Origin: an uncultured Polaribacter sp.
Lineage (GTDB): Bacteria; Bacteroidota; Bacteroidia; Flavobacteriales; Flavobacteriaceae
Length of the DNA stretch: 64,000 bases
Reading direction: 5' to 3'
NCBI RefSeq assembly: GCF_947500975.1
Contig: NZ_CANMUE010000004.1
Location: forward strand, 186,001 to 250,000
Position numbers and translations under genes: made by a program. Below are positions 37,877 through 47,150 of the stretch, piece after piece; position 1 is the stretch's first letter, and each line of letters starts with the position of its first letter. The notes below the pieces were generated by a model. It was not told the DNA's origin. It made no database searches and saw only the letters and a program-made list of their open reading frames with translations.

Positions 37877-38332
37877 TTACAATTCAAAAGTGAATTTATG
37901 AGAGTGATAAATACCAGCTTCATTTTTTAATTTTTTAATAGTTGTGTATTTTCTATTAAAAAAATCTTCAATATAATTTAACATTTCATTTTCATCATAA
38001 CAGGAAGTTTCAAAAGATTCTATTTTACCAATATATTTTGATTTACTTTCTTTTTGATAATTACCAAAGCTTAATATAAATTCATAAGCCCAATCGTTAC
38101 TTACTTCAATATCAAAACTTAAAGATGTTTGTTTTATGATATCAAAGAGGAATAAATGGTTTTTAGGTCGTGGTTCATTTGGGTAATTGGGATACGTATG
38201 TATGGTACCTTGACTCCAATCAATGTTTAAAAAAATGTCAATAAAAGAATCTTTTAAAACAGTTTTTCTTATAATATTTTCAGGTTTATTATATTCGTTA
38301 AAAGTGTAAACAGATAAAAAAATATTTCCCAT
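37877..38332 (-). CDS. Hypothetical protein at the end of the methylmalonyl-CoA mutase operon
   Basis: A 151-residue soluble protein, rich in aromatic and charged residues, with no signal peptide or membrane helix. I do not recognise the family. Visible segments include NIDWSQGTIHTYPNYPNEPRPKN, which has clustered Tyr/Pro, and FETSCYDENEMLNYIEDFFN. The gene starts 12 bp after the mutase large-subunit stop, so it is probably transcribed with the mutase, but that gives no functional clue. The size and composition also resemble contact-toxin immunity proteins, which is only a guess. Confidence 0.65.
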   Translation of the reverse strand: MGNIFLSVYTFNEYNKPENIIRKTVLKDSFIDIFLNIDWSQGTIHTYPNYPNEPRPKNHLFLFDIIKQTSLSFDIEVSNDWAYEFILSFGNYQKESKSKYIGKIESFETSCYDENEMLNYIEDFFNRKYTTIKKLKNEAGIYHSHKFTFEL

Positions 38333-38344
38333 AATTATTTATCA

Positions 38345-40450
38345 TTATTCAGCAACACTATCAATTAAAATTGTAACTAAATCAATAGCTGCTTGAGCAA
38401 TTTTTGTTCCAGGACCAAAAACACCAACGGCACCAGCATCAAATAAAAATTGGTAATCTTGAGCAGGAATTACACCACCTACAATAACCATAATATCTTC
38501 ACGTCCGTATTTTTTTAACTCTGCAATAACTTGAGGTACTAACGTTTTATGACCGGCTGCTAAAGAAGAAATTCCTAAAATATGTACATCATTTTCAACA
38601 GCCTGTTTGGTTGCTTCTTTTGGAGTTTGAAAAAGTGGGCCAATATCTACATCAAAACCTAAATCGGCATAACCTGTAGCTACAACTTTTGCACCTCTAT
38701 CATGACCATCTTGCCCTAATTTGGCAATCATAATTCTTGGGCGTCTTCCTTCTAGTTCAGCAAATTTATTTGTTAAATTTGCTGCTTTTTTAAATAACTT
38801 ATCATCTTTTATTTCTTTGCTATACACACCAGATATGGTTTTTGTAACGGCTTTATGTCTGCCAAAAACAACTTCTAAAGCATCAGATATTTCGCCTAAA
38901 GTAGCTCTATTTTTTGCAGCTTTTACTGCTAAATCAAGTAAATTTCCCTCTCCAGATTTTGAAGCCTCAGTCAAAGCTACTAAAGATTTTTTAACTTTTT
39001 CAGTATTTCTATTTAATTTTAGTTGATGTAATCTTTCAATCTGCGATTTTCTTACGGCTTCATTATCAACTTCTAATATATGTATTGGGTCTTCTTCTTT
39101 TAATTTATATTTATTAACGCCAACAATTACATCTTTTCCAGAATCAATTTTTGCTTGTTTAATGGCAGCAGCTTCTTCAATTCTCATTTTCGGAATTCCT
39201 TGCTCAATAGCTTTTGTCATGCCACCTAATTCTTCAACTTCGTTGATTAATTCCCAGGCTTGGTTAGCAATATCTTCAGTCAATTTTTCAAGATGATAAC
39301 TGCCTGCCCAAGGATCTACTGTTTTGGTAATATTTGTTTCTTGTTGCAGAAATATTTGTGTATTTCTGGCAATTCTAGCAGAAAAATCTGTAGGTAAAGC
39401 AATTGCTTCATCCAACGCATTTGTGTGCAAACTTTGTGTACCTCCAAAAGCTGCAGCCAAAGCTTCTATGGTTGTTCTTGCAACATTATTAAAAGGGTCT
39501 TGCTCAGTTAAACTCCAGCCACTTGTTTGGCAATGTGTTCTTAAAGCTAAAGATTTTGAATTTTTAGGATTGAACTGTTTTACAATTTTTGCCCACAACA
39601 TTCTTGCTGCCCTTAACTTTGCAATTTCTGTAAAATGATCCATACCAATTGCCCAAAAGAAAGACAATCTTGGGGCAAAAGAATCGATATCCATTCCAGC
39701 TTCAATTCCTTTTCTAATGTATTCTAAACCATCTGCAAGTGTGTACGCTAATTCAATTTCCGCTGTAGCTCCTGCTTCTTGCATGTGATACCCAGAAATA
39801 GAAATAGAATTAAATTTAGGCATAAGTTTGCTGGTATATTTAAAAATATCAGCAATAATTTTCATGGATGGAGAAGGTGGGTAGATGTACGTATTTCTAA
39901 CCATAAACTCCTTTAAAATATCATTTTGAATAGTTCCAGAAAGTTGTTCTGGCAAAACACCTTGCTCTTCTGCCGCTACAATATAAAAAGCTAAAATGGG
40001 TAAAACGGCTCCATTCATGGTCATAGAAACAGACATTTTGTCTAAAGGGATTTGATCAAACAAATCCTTCATGTCTTCTACAGAATCTATGGCAACGCCA
40101 GCTTTACCAACATCACCCTGCACTCTCTCATGGTCAGAATCATAACCTCTATGTGTTGCTAAATCAAAAGCAACAGATAAACCTTTTTGACCGGCTTCTA
40201 GATTTCTTCTGTAAAAAGCATTGCTTTCTTCTGCAGTAGAAAAACCTGCATATTGTCTAATTGTCCAAGGTCTTCTCACATACATAGTTGAATATGGTCC
40301 CCTTAAATTTGGAGCAATACCTGCAATAAAATTTTCATGCTTTAGTCTATTTTTAAATGAAGAGTTATTAGCAATGAGCTGCTCATCAGAATTTAGAATT
40401 CTAGACTTTGAACTTCTTAAAGTGATATTTGAAACGTCTTTTCTACTCAT
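38345..40450 (-). CDS. mutB: Methylmalonyl-CoA mutase, large (catalytic) subunit
   Basis: A 701-residue adenosylcobalamin enzyme. The N-terminal TIM barrel shows [19 protein letters not shown] and [18 protein letters not shown], and [24 protein letters not shown] surrounds active-site residues. The C-terminal B12 domain has the D-x-H-x-x-G motif in [11 protein letters not shown], with [25 protein letters not shown] near the end. It interconverts methylmalonyl-CoA and succinyl-CoA for propionate metabolism. It overlaps the small-subunit gene by 8 bp. Confidence 0.95.
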   Translation of the reverse strand: MSRKDVSNITLRSSKSRILNSDEQLIANNSSFKNRLKHENFIAGIAPNLRGPYSTMYVRRPWTIRQYAGFSTAEESNAFYRRNLEAGQKGLSVAFDLATHRGYDSDHERVQGDVGKAGVAIDSVEDMKDLFDQIPLDKMSVSMTMNGAVLPILAFYIVAAEEQGVLPEQLSGTIQNDILKEFMVRNTYIYPPSPSMKIIADIFKYTSKLMPKFNSISISGYHMQEAGATAEIELAYTLADGLEYIRKGIEAGMDIDSFAPRLSFFWAIGMDHFTEIAKLRAARMLWAKIVKQFNPKNSKSLALRTHCQTSGWSLTEQDPFNNVARTTIEALAAAFGGTQSLHTNALDEAIALPTDFSARIARNTQIFLQQETNITKTVDPWAGSYHLEKLTEDIANQAWELINEVEELGGMTKAIEQGIPKMRIEEAAAIKQAKIDSGKDVIVGVNKYKLKEEDPIHILEVDNEAVRKSQIERLHQLKLNRNTEKVKKSLVALTEASKSGEGNLLDLAVKAAKNRATLGEISDALEVVFGRHKAVTKTISGVYSKEIKDDKLFKKAANLTNKFAELEGRRPRIMIAKLGQDGHDRGAKVVATGYADLGFDVDIGPLFQTPKEATKQAVENDVHILGISSLAAGHKTLVPQVIAELKKYGREDIMVIVGGVIPAQDYQFLFDAGAVGVFGPGTKIAQAAIDLVTILIDSVAE

Positions 40451-41792
40451 TTTCTAGTCTCTCTTTTTCAACAGTTTCTGAAAGTCGTTTTCTATTGATA
40501 GGTATAATTAATGTTTTTTTATGTCGCTGTTTTAAAAAAGGATACAATTCTAAATCTGACTTCATAGTATCATTTTTATTAGGTTGAAAATTTGTACCTA
40601 ATAAAATAATTTTTTTATCAATAAAGTTTTGTTCTTCTTTTGACGCGCTTTCTACTATTTTTTTCTGAATAATCCCAGCTTTTAGTTGATGTAAAAAACC
40701 GTTAGCTTTTTCTATTTGTTTAAAAATAACTAATGCCTTTTCTGCTAATTGATTTGTAATAGATTCAATATAATAAGTTCCATCAGCAAAATTTTGAGCT
40801 TCTTGCAAATAACTTTCTTGCTGTAAAATTAAAAGTTGATTTCTAGCAATTCGCTCTCCAAATTCGTTTGATTTATGATAAATGGCATCATAAGAAATAT
40901 TAGAAACGGTATTTGCGCCACCTAAAATAGCGCTCATACATTCTGATGTTGTTCTTAACATATTTACATTATAATCGTACAAAGTTTTATTACGTAAACT
41001 AGGCTGAACAAAGATTTGAGTATCTATATTTTTAATATTATATTCTTCTAAAAGAGCATCCCATAAAGCTCTAAAAGCTCTTAATTTTGCAATTTCAAAA
41101 AAGTAATTACTACCAACAGAAAAAGAAAAATGAACTTTTTTAGCAACATCTTTTCCAAAATGATTTAAATATTCATTAGCATGTGCTAAAGTATAGGCTA
41201 ACTGTTGAGAAATATTTGCGCCAGCATTTTGGTATAAATCACCAGAAATAGAAATGCAATTTTTTGTTGCTAAAACAATTTTTTCTAATTTTTGATGGTC
41301 TTCTCTTAGGTTGGTGAACCAGTTACCATTTTCAGCTAAATTACCAATAATATCTGTTTGAAAAAATACTTTATCAGAGTTGCAGAAGTTAGAAAGTTCT
41401 ATTTGAAAATTGTCATTCAAAAATGAAAACTGAAAATAAATTATTGATTTATTTACATCAATATTTTTTAAAACTGTTTTAAAATCAAAAGGGTTTGAAG
41501 CTTTAAATTGAATTGAGTTTGCACCTCTTTTTAATGCAGATAATGCTAAAGAGTTTGCTATTTTTTCATTACCAATATAAATAGTTTGACAAATGTTAAA
41601 CCCTTTTTTAGGTAAGTTTATCTGAGAGCTTATGCTGTCTTCTTTGGTGTAAAAAGGTTTTACAATAATACCTTCATCAGTTTGCCAAAGTAAAGATTCA
41701 TTATAATCTGCACCTTTTAAATCTACTTGAATTTTTTGTTTCCAAGCAGCAGGTGTAATAGGATTAAACTCATCAAACATAAAATTACTCAT
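40443..41792 (-). CDS. mutA: Methylmalonyl-CoA mutase, small subunit
   Basis: A 449-residue degenerate partner of the catalytic subunit. It keeps the barrel fold ([76 protein letters not shown]) but lacks the C-terminal D-x-H-x-x-G cobalamin motif, as expected for the non-catalytic chain. It forms the heterodimer with the product of the overlapping downstream gene. The 5' end overlaps the DivIC-like gene by one base. Confidence 0.92.
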   Translation of the reverse strand: MSNFMFDEFNPITPAAWKQKIQVDLKGADYNESLLWQTDEGIIVKPFYTKEDSISSQINLPKKGFNICQTIYIGNEKIANSLALSALKRGANSIQFKASNPFDFKTVLKNIDVNKSIIYFQFSFLNDNFQIELSNFCNSDKVFFQTDIIGNLAENGNWFTNLREDHQKLEKIVLATKNCISISGDLYQNAGANISQQLAYTLAHANEYLNHFGKDVAKKVHFSFSVGSNYFFEIAKLRAFRALWDALLEEYNIKNIDTQIFVQPSLRNKTLYDYNVNMLRTTSECMSAILGGANTVSNISYDAIYHKSNEFGERIARNQLLILQQESYLQEAQNFADGTYYIESITNQLAEKALVIFKQIEKANGFLHQLKAGIIQKKIVESASKEEQNFIDKKIILLGTNFQPNKNDTMKSDLELYPFLKQRHKKTLIIPINRKRLSETVEKERLENE

Positions 41793-42109
41793 TATTGTAT
41801 TGTATCAAATTCGATAATATAAATGTCTTCGTTTTCTTTTTTCATCAAATATTTTTCTCTCGCAAATTTTTCTAATTCTAGAGAGTCTTGCAGTTTTTTT
41901 ATTGTCTCTTTATCTTTAGCTATATTTTTTTCGTAAAAGGTAATTGTTTTTTCTAAACCTTCAATTTCTTTGTTAAATTTTCTATGTACTAAATAAGAAT
42001 TTTCATCAAAAAAAAGCATCCAAATTATAAACGGAACTAAAATAATTACAAAAATATTTGTAAGAACTTTAAAGAATGAATTATTTTTTAATCTCTTTAA
42101 AAACCCCAT
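41792..42109 (-). CDS. FtsB/DivIC-family septum formation protein
   Basis: A 105-residue bitopic membrane protein with one helix (ILTNIFVIILVPFIIWMLFF-like segment, about residues 14-36) followed by a periplasmic coiled coil (EIEGLEKTITFYEKNIAKDKETIKKLQDSLELEKFAREKYLMKK in two blocks) and a short acidic end. The end of the coil, FAREKYLMKKENEDIY, is the conserved DivIC/FtsB signature. It acts in the divisome with FtsL. It lies between udk and mutA with no gap or a one-base overlap, an arrangement I know from other flavobacteria. Confidence 0.82.
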   Translation of the reverse strand: MGFLKRLKNNSFFKVLTNIFVIILVPFIIWMLFFDENSYLVHRKFNKEIEGLEKTITFYEKNIAKDKETIKKLQDSLELEKFAREKYLMKKENEDIYIIEFDTIQ

Positions 42110-42715
42110 TTATAATCGCTCATTTATTACACTTCTTACCACATCAATTGCCACCGTATTATATCTATCATTAGGAATAATAATATCTGCAAAGTTTTTT
42201 GTAGGTTCAATAAATTGTTGGTGCATAGGTTTTAATGTTGTTTGATATCTGTTTAAAACTTCATCAATATCTCTTCCTCTTTCTTTAATATCTCTACGAA
42301 CCCTTCTTATTAAACGTTCATCAGTTTCTGCATGCACAAAGATTTTGATATCAAATAAATCACGTAACTTTTCACTGTTAAAAATTAAAATTCCCTCAAC
42401 AATAACTACTTTTCTAGGGTGTGTTTTTATAGTATCTTTTGTTCTGTTATGCGTTACAAAAGAATACACAGGCTGTTGTACAATTTTTCCTTTTTTTAAA
42501 TCTTTTAAGTGTTTTATTAATAGATCGAAATCAATAGCTCTTGGGTGGTCAAAATTAATTTTTGTTCTTTCTTCAAAAGAGAGACTATTAGTTTCTTTGT
42601 AATAAGAATCTTGAGAAATTACACAAACTTCATCCGTTGGCAATTCTTTTACAATTTGATTGACAACAGTAGTTTTTCCACTCCCTGTACCACCTGCAAT
42701 TCCTATAATTAACAT
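42110..42715 (-). CDS. udk: Uridine kinase
   Basis: A 201-residue P-loop kinase that phosphorylates uridine and cytidine in salvage. Walker A is IAGGTGSGKTTVV (residues 6-18). The substrate strand SQDSYYKE and the segment NFDHPRAIDFDLL follow. The lid has ETDERLIRRVRRDIKERGRD. It is the first gene of the udk-divIC-mutA-mutB operon, behind a clear -7 box. Confidence 0.93.
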   Translation of the reverse strand: MLIIGIAGGTGSGKTTVVNQIVKELPTDEVCVISQDSYYKETNSLSFEERTKINFDHPRAIDFDLLIKHLKDLKKGKIVQQPVYSFVTHNRTKDTIKTHPRKVVIVEGILIFNSEKLRDLFDIKIFVHAETDERLIRRVRRDIKERGRDIDEVLNRYQTTLKPMHQQFIEPTKNFADIIIPNDRYNTVAIDVVRSVINERL

Positions 42716-43096
42716 AAAATATAATTGATTTTTTTTGTGATTTATTGTACTAAAATAGTAAAGATTTTACAAATTTATAAAATTGTTAATTTTCATTTCC
42801 TTTTTAAATTGAATATTAAATTATATAAATCGAAAAAAGTTCTGTTTATATTTCATACACAATGTTAAGATGTCTAATTTAGAAATATTTTTCTTTTTTT
42901 GCCTATGAAGAATATATCTAACAAAAATACAAAACGTTTTGTGGTTTAAGAGTAACTAGTAATATAAAACACAAATTTAATTTTTAAAACTGGTATTAAA
43001 TTTTATGTTTTACAATCATGGATAAATGTAATACGACTATTCTCGAAAAATGAATTAACTCTCGAATTATTGTTCTCATAAATATAATATTACCAT
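42716..43096. other. Intergenic region, no gene seen
   Basis: About 380 bp of very AT-rich sequence between udk and the tRNA-Thr terminator. Apart from the udk promoter box I find no open frame longer than about 15 codons, no repeat and no clear RNA fold. Confidence 0.6.
42770..42777 (-). promoter_or_regulatory. -7 box of the udk operon
   Basis: Minus-strand TAAATTTG fits TAnnTTTG, leaving a leader of about 50 nt. No TTG box is seen 17-19 bp upstream. Confidence 0.45.
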
Positions 43097-43135
43097 AAAA
43101 AAAAAGCCTCAAAAAATAAATTTTGAGACTTTTTA
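43097..43135 (-). terminator. Terminator of tRNA-Thr
   Basis: An imperfect stem pairs AAAAAGcCTCAAAA with TTTTGAGaCTTTTT (43101-43114 with 43121-43134). It begins five bases past the tRNA 3' end and is followed on the minus strand by a T-run. Confidence 0.7.
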
Positions 43136-43139
43136 AAAG

Positions 43140-43213
43140 AGCCAATGGAGGGACTCGAACCCACGACCTGCTGATTACAAATCAGCTGCTCTAGCCAGCT
43201 GAGCTACATCGGC
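43140..43213 (-). tRNA. trnT: tRNA-Thr (anticodon UGU)
   Basis: The minus strand folds as a 74-nt cloverleaf: acceptor GCCGATG / CATTGGC, D-arm with AGCTCAGCTGGCTAGAGC, anticodon stem CTGAT / ATCAG around TTGTAA-type loop with anticodon TGT, and TTCGAGT in the T-loop. The discriminator base is U, as is common for Thr. CCA is not encoded. Confidence 0.95.
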
Positions 43214-43303
43214 TTTTTGAATTAAGAGTTGGCAAATTAAATACAAAAATTAAAATTTACCTAAACATTTTTAACTTTTTTTTGAGGTGTATTTCTATTT
43301 AAA

Positions 43304-44611
43304 TTAAAAGTCTAAAAGTGCTTTTTTGTAAGTGCTTAAACAGCGCTCTCTTGCAACTTTGTGGTCTACAATTGGAGTAGGGTAGGTAAGTTCTTGAAAA
43401 TTAGGAACCCATTTTTTTATATATTCTAAATTTTTATCAAATTTTTGAATTTGTGTTGTCGGATTAAAGATTCTAAAATAAGGGGCTGCATCAACTCCAC
43501 AGCCAGCAACCCATTGCCAATTTCCAATATTACTAGATTGCTCGTAGTCGTGCAGTTTTTTTGCAAAATAAGCTTCACCCCATCTCCAATCTATTAATAA
43601 ATGTTTACACAAAAAACTCCCAACCAACATTCTAACTCTATTATGCATAAAACCTGTTTGGTTCAGCTGTCTCATTCCTGCATCTACCAATGGGTAACCA
43701 GTTTTTCCTCTACACCAAGCATCAAATTCTTGCTCGTTATTTCTCCAAATAATTCTGTCGTATTTAGGTTTAAAACTATCTTTTATTGTGTGTGGAAAAT
43801 GCCATAATATTTGCATAAAGAACTCTCTCCAAATTAATTCTTTTAAAAAAGTTATATTGTTGCTTTTTGAAGCTTTTTCAACCATTTTACGAATACTAAC
43901 AGTGCCAAATCGTAAGTGAGTTCCTAGTTTAGAAGTACTATTTTTTGCTGGAAAATTTCTTGTTTCTTCATAAATGTCAATTAATTGAGTATTTACTTTA
44001 TAAGATTCAATTTGTATAGTTGATTTTTTAAATCCAATATCTTCTAATGATAAAAAAGTGTGTGTATCATTTTTGATGAAATGATTTAGTTTTTCTTCAG
44101 AAGGATATAACTGAATGCCTCTATAATGAAATGCTTCTAACCATTTTTTTGAATAAGGAGTGTATACTTTATATGGAGTTCCGTCTTTTTTTACAATTTC
44201 ATTTCTTTCAAAAATTACCTGGTCTTTATACGTTTTAAAATTAATATTTTTGGATGCTAAAAAATCTTTTATCTCTAAGTCCCTTTTGATTGCAAATGGT
44301 TCATAATCATGATTTGTAAAAACAATTTCAATGTTATATTTTTCAGATAATTGATTAAAAATATCTAAAGGTTTTCCTATGAAGACATTAATACTACTAT
44401 CTATTTTTAAAAGTTGATTTTGGATTTTTTTTAATTCTTGGTGTATAAAAGTTACACGTGCATCATCTTTTGGTAGTCGTTCAAGAATTTCTTCATCAAA
44501 AATAAAAATTGGTAATACTTTTTTACTGGAATTTAGCGCATGAAATAACCCACAATTATCATCTAATCGTAAGTCTCTACGAAACCAAAAAACGTTAATT
44601 GATTTTTTCAT
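43304..44611 (-). CDS. phr: Deoxyribodipyrimidine photolyase / cryptochrome family protein
   Basis: A 435-residue flavoprotein. The N-terminal alpha/beta domain begins VFWFRRDLRLDDNCGL. The FAD-binding C-terminal domain shows LRFGTVSIRKM, FLKELIWREFFMQILWHFP, WCRGKTGYPLVDAGMRQLNQTGFMHNRVRM and DYEQSSNIGNWQWVAG, all hallmarks of class I CPD photolyases. It repairs UV-induced pyrimidine dimers with visible light. It is the last gene of a five-gene operon, and its start overlaps the preceding stop by one base. Confidence 0.92.
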   Translation of the reverse strand: MKKSINVFWFRRDLRLDDNCGLFHALNSSKKVLPIFIFDEEILERLPKDDARVTFIHQELKKIQNQLLKIDSSINVFIGKPLDIFNQLSEKYNIEIVFTNHDYEPFAIKRDLEIKDFLASKNINFKTYKDQVIFERNEIVKKDGTPYKVYTPYSKKWLEAFHYRGIQLYPSEEKLNHFIKNDTHTFLSLEDIGFKKSTIQIESYKVNTQLIDIYEETRNFPAKNSTSKLGTHLRFGTVSIRKMVEKASKSNNITFLKELIWREFFMQILWHFPHTIKDSFKPKYDRIIWRNNEQEFDAWCRGKTGYPLVDAGMRQLNQTGFMHNRVRMLVGSFLCKHLLIDWRWGEAYFAKKLHDYEQSSNIGNWQWVAGCGVDAAPYFRIFNPTTQIQKFDKNLEYIKKWVPNFQELTYPTPIVDHKVARERCLSTYKKALLDF

Positions 44612-45075
44612 TATTTATAGACTCCAAAAAGTTCGATTAATTTTTTCTGTCTGTAAGCAAAAATTTCTTCTAGTTTAGGTTTTACTATAATAGGATGAGC
44701 AAGTTGGCCTAAAAACCCCATTGGAACTTTATAATCTATAATATCTTCCATTTCTACACCACCATCAATTTCTTTGATAAAATGTTTGTGGTGCCATAAA
44801 GCATAAGGTCCAAAGCGTTGCTCATCAACAAAATATTCTTTGTCTTTAACATGAGTAATTTCTGTAACCCATTTTGTTTTTATCCCAAGAATTGGAGTAA
44901 CTATATATTGAATTATTTGACCTGCGAACATTGGTTTTTCTGCTCCAGAAAGAATATCAAAACTCATATAATCTGGAGTTATGGTTTTTAGGTTTTTAGG
45001 GCTTGATAAAAATTCCCAGGCTGTATCTAAAGAAATAGGTAAGTTTTGTTTACTCTGCAAAGTATAAATTTTCAT
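44611..45075 (-). CDS. SRPBCC (START-like) domain protein
   Basis: A 154-residue single-domain protein of the polyketide cyclase/START-like fold. Recognisable parts are LPISLDTAWEFLSSPKNLKTITPDYM (first strand-helix region), the hydrophobic-cavity strands TKWVTEITHVKDKEYFVDEQRFGPYALWHH, and the long C-terminal helix PKLEEIFAYRQKKLIELFG. It should bind a lipid or other hydrophobic ligand. Genes of this type often accompany photolyase genes. The ligand is unknown. Confidence 0.8.
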   Translation of the reverse strand: MKIYTLQSKQNLPISLDTAWEFLSSPKNLKTITPDYMSFDILSGAEKPMFAGQIIQYIVTPILGIKTKWVTEITHVKDKEYFVDEQRFGPYALWHHKHFIKEIDGGVEMEDIIDYKVPMGFLGQLAHPIIVKPKLEEIFAYRQKKLIELFGVYK

Positions 45076-45076
45076 T

Positions 45077-45538
45077 CTAGTTATGTATTAAGATATAGAG
45101 GTTTAATGAGGTTGCAATACAAAGCCAAATTATGTATGGTAGCAATAAATACTTGTAATTATCAACCTTATTACTTAGCTTAAAGAAGTAAATAAATAGG
45201 AGAGAGGTAAGTAAAATGATTGTTATTAAGCTTGTTAAAATTAATTGTTGATTAAAGAAAATAAAGTTCCAACTTACATTTAAAATAAATTGAATAATAA
45301 AAATCAACAGTTTTTTGGTAGTGCAACTTTGTGTAAAAAGTTTTCCTAAATATATAGAAAAACAAATCATAATAAATGTCCAAGCAGCTCCAAAAACCCA
45401 ACCTGGAGGTGTCCAAGGAGCTTTATTTAAATTGATGTACCAATCGCTCATTGGTCCGTTATTCATTAGCCAACTTCCAATTGCTAATCCTCCAAAATTG
45501 ATAATTAAAAAGACAAATGTTAGCTTTAATTGTTTCAT
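45077..45538 (-). CDS. tspO: TspO/MBR family tryptophan-rich membrane protein
   Basis: A 153-residue protein with five membrane helices, matching TspO length. Conserved parts are WYINLNKAPWTPPGWVFGAAWTFIM near residues 32-56 and NVSWNFIFFNQQ in the third to fourth helix. TspO proteins bind or degrade porphyrins and respond to light and oxygen. The gene lies 1 bp upstream of the SRPBCC gene and 3 bp downstream of a small Lacal_2735 gene, inside the photolyase operon. Confidence 0.9.
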   Translation of the reverse strand: MKQLKLTFVFLIINFGGLAIGSWLMNNGPMSDWYINLNKAPWTPPGWVFGAAWTFIMICFSIYLGKLFTQSCTTKKLLIFIIQFILNVSWNFIFFNQQLILTSLITIILLTSLLFIYFFKLSNKVDNYKYLLLPYIIWLCIATSLNLYILIHN

Positions 45539-45541
45539 TTT

Positions 45542-45715
45542 TTAAGATTTTGTTTGTAGCTTTTCAATTTTCTTTAAAACAATATCAGCATCAAAATACT
45601 TTTTGTCACTATCACTTCTGCTAATAGATTGCAGTTTAAAACCTTCTTCCATTAATTTTTTATAAGAATCTTGTAACTTTTCAATTTCAGATTTCTTTTT
45701 AAATAAATTAAACAT
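45542..45715 (-). CDS. Lacal_2735 family small protein
   Basis: A 57-residue protein on the minus strand, with ATG at 45713-45715. The pattern is MFNLFKKKSEIEKLQ, then a helix with KLMEEGF, and an IVLKKIEKLQ end. This is the Lacal_2735 family of small charged helical proteins found in Flavobacteriaceae. The role is unknown. It fills the space between the glutathione peroxidase and TspO genes with gaps of 6 and 3 bp, so it belongs to that operon. Confidence 0.75.
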   Translation of the reverse strand: MFNLFKKKSEIEKLQDSYKKLMEEGFKLQSISRSDSDKKYFDADIVLKKIEKLQTKS

Positions 45716-45721
45716 GTTTTA

Positions 45722-46198
45722 TTATTTTAAGTGTTTGGTAATCTTAGAACTTAAAGGTTTTGTAATTGAAAAATAATAATCAATTAAATTCCCTTCTGAA
45801 TCAACTAAATATTTTTGAAAGTTCCATTTTACAGATGAGCTTTTCTTACCATTCATCTTTTTAGAAGTTAACCAAGTGTATAAAGGATGTTGGTTTGGTC
45901 CTTTAACATCTATTTTTTCGGTGATTAAAAAGGAAACTCCGTAGTTTACTTGGCAAAATTCTTCAATTTCATCTGAGTTACCAGGTTCTTGTTTGCCAAA
46001 TTGGTTACAAGGAACTCCGATAACAACTAATTTGTCTTGGTAGGTTTTGTGGAGTTCTTCTAAATCTTTGTATTGAGGGGTAAAACCGCATTTGGAAGCG
46101 ACATTTACAAATAATAAATGTTTTCCCTTAAAAAAAGAAAAATCAACGAGTTTACCTTGTAAACTGTTGATTTTTATATTGTAAATTATGTTGTTCAT
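45722..46198 (-). CDS. Glutathione peroxidase (Cys type)
   Basis: A 158-residue thioredoxin-fold peroxidase. The catalytic residue is Cys37 in VNVASKCGFTPQY, where selenoenzymes have Sec. The Gln of NQFGKQEPG and the Trp/Asn of WNFQKYLVD complete the tetrad. Bacterial proteins of this form usually take electrons from thioredoxin rather than glutathione, and a trxB gene lies 1.1 kb away. It is the first gene of the operon ending in the photolyase. Confidence 0.92.
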   Translation of the reverse strand: MNNIIYNIKINSLQGKLVDFSFFKGKHLLFVNVASKCGFTPQYKDLEELHKTYQDKLVVIGVPCNQFGKQEPGNSDEIEEFCQVNYGVSFLITEKIDVKGPNQHPLYTWLTSKKMNGKKSSSVKWNFQKYLVDSEGNLIDYYFSITKPLSSKITKHLK

Positions 46199-46236
46199 TT
46201 TAGTCTTTAAAAATATTAGAAAGACTAAATTTATTC

Positions 46237-46452
46237 TTAACGCCTTCCTTTTAAACGTTTTTCAATCTTTTGTTTAACAGCAGTTAAACGTTTCATTTGA
46301 TCCATTATTTCAGGATCTTTTTCTACTTTATATACTTCATTTAACTCTAAGATTAGTGCTTTTACTTCTCTTGAAGCTAGAATTCTATCACTTGTTGTTT
46401 TAAAAGAGAATTTTCTGTTCTCAAATTCAATTGCCTTTTCTAATAATTCCAT
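46237..46452 (-). CDS. Small basic helical protein, paralogue A
   Basis: A 71-residue protein predicted to be all helix, with a basic end (KQKIEKRLKGRR). I count 48 of 71 identical positions with the product of the next gene upstream (46527-46754), so the two arose by tandem duplication. The shared core TTSDRI-x-A-x-RE and LNEVYK then MKRLTA-x-KQ is the most conserved part. I do not recognise a named family. The gene sits 38 bp upstream of the glutathione peroxidase gene and may be co-transcribed with it. Confidence 0.75.
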   Translation of the reverse strand: MELLEKAIEFENRKFSFKTTSDRILASREVKALILELNEVYKVEKDPEIMDQMKRLTAVKQKIEKRLKGRR

Positions 46453-46526
46453 CCGTAAATTTTCTTTTTATTCTAATTTTCGAATATAATTATAAAAGTT
46501 AGAAAAGCAAGAGAAAATCTTACTTT

Positions 46527-46754
46527 TTAAGAGCTAGTTAAAGGTTTTCCTTTTAAACGTCTTTCAATTCTCTGTTTTATAGCAGTTAAGCGTTTCATAA
46601 TATCCATAATATTATTATCTTTATTTTGTTTATAAACTTCGTTTAAGCTCAAAATTAAATCTTTTGCTTCCCTAGCTGCCATAATACGATCGCTAGTTGT
46701 TGGAAATCTCATTTTTCTAGTTTCGAACTCTAAAGCTTTTTCTATTATTTTCAT
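46527..46754 (-). CDS. Small basic helical protein, paralogue B
   Basis: A 75-residue tandem paralogue of the gene at 46237-46452, 68% identical by my own alignment, without internal gaps. It shares TTSDRI, LNEVYK and MKRLTAIKQRIERRLKGK and differs by a short PLTSS tail. No motif for nucleic-acid or metal binding is clear. The basic C-terminus could contact RNA or DNA, which is speculation. Confidence 0.75.
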   Translation of the reverse strand: MKIIEKALEFETRKMRFPTTSDRIMAAREAKDLILSLNEVYKQNKDNNIMDIMKRLTAIKQRIERRLKGKPLTSS

Positions 46755-47014
46755 GATTACTTTTTATCCTGTTTTTTTTAATGAATTTATCAAATATATA
46801 AAACTGTTTATTGTTAGGTAGATTTTGTTAAACAATAATTTATATAGTGCTATAAATTAACTTGATAGTTTTACTGTTGAAAAATAATTTCTTTTTTTAT
46901 GAAGTAATTTTTATCGTTCTAACTTTAAAAGAAGAGTAGTTTATTAAAATTTAAGTTTTAACTATTTTTTAGTTTGTTATTTGAAAAAAATGTTTTTTAA
47001 AAAATAGTTTAAAT
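46755..47014. other. Intergenic region, no gene seen
   Basis: Together with the tRNA-Pro terminator this makes a gap of about 320 bp. The sequence is AT-rich with no open frame, no repeat and no convincing promoter that I could identify. Confidence 0.5.
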
Positions 47015-47054
47015 AATAAGCCCCTATAAATCTTTTGATTTTCAGGGGTTTATT
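47015..47054 (-). terminator. Hairpin downstream of tRNA-Pro
   Basis: Stem AATAAGCCCCT / AGGGGTTTATT with one G-T pair (47015-47025 with 47044-47054) and an inner AAATC / GATTT stem. The minus strand continues T-rich. It is probably the tRNA-Pro terminator, although the T-run is not continuous. Confidence 0.55.
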
Positions 47055-47075
47055 ATACTTTGTAATCACTTTTTG

Positions 47076-47150
47076 TCGGGGTGGCAGGATTCGAACCTGC
47101 GACCTCCTCGTCCCAAACGAGGCGCGATGACCGGGCTACGCTACACCCCG
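47076..47150 (-). tRNA. trnP: tRNA-Pro (anticodon UGG)
   Basis: The minus strand gives acceptor CGGGGTG / CACCCCG with discriminator A, anticodon stem CCTCG / CGAGG around TTTGGGA (anticodon TGG), and T-arm GCAGG TTCGAAT CCTGC. CCA is not encoded. Confidence 0.95.

Noticed and set aside
38345..42715. Cobalamin riboswitch for the mutase operon
   Set aside because: I looked for a B12-box-like sequence upstream of udk and between the genes and found none. The leader before udk is only about 50 nt.
43140..43213. tRNA-Thr as an integration site of a genomic island
   Set aside because: There is no duplicated tRNA end and no integrase nearby, and the genes on both sides are ordinary chromosomal functions.
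43645..43656. TTATGCATAA inside the photolyase gene as another MarR site
   Set aside because: It has a single ATGCAT core, not the ATGCATGCAT core of the operators, lies inside a coding region, and has no nearby promoter.
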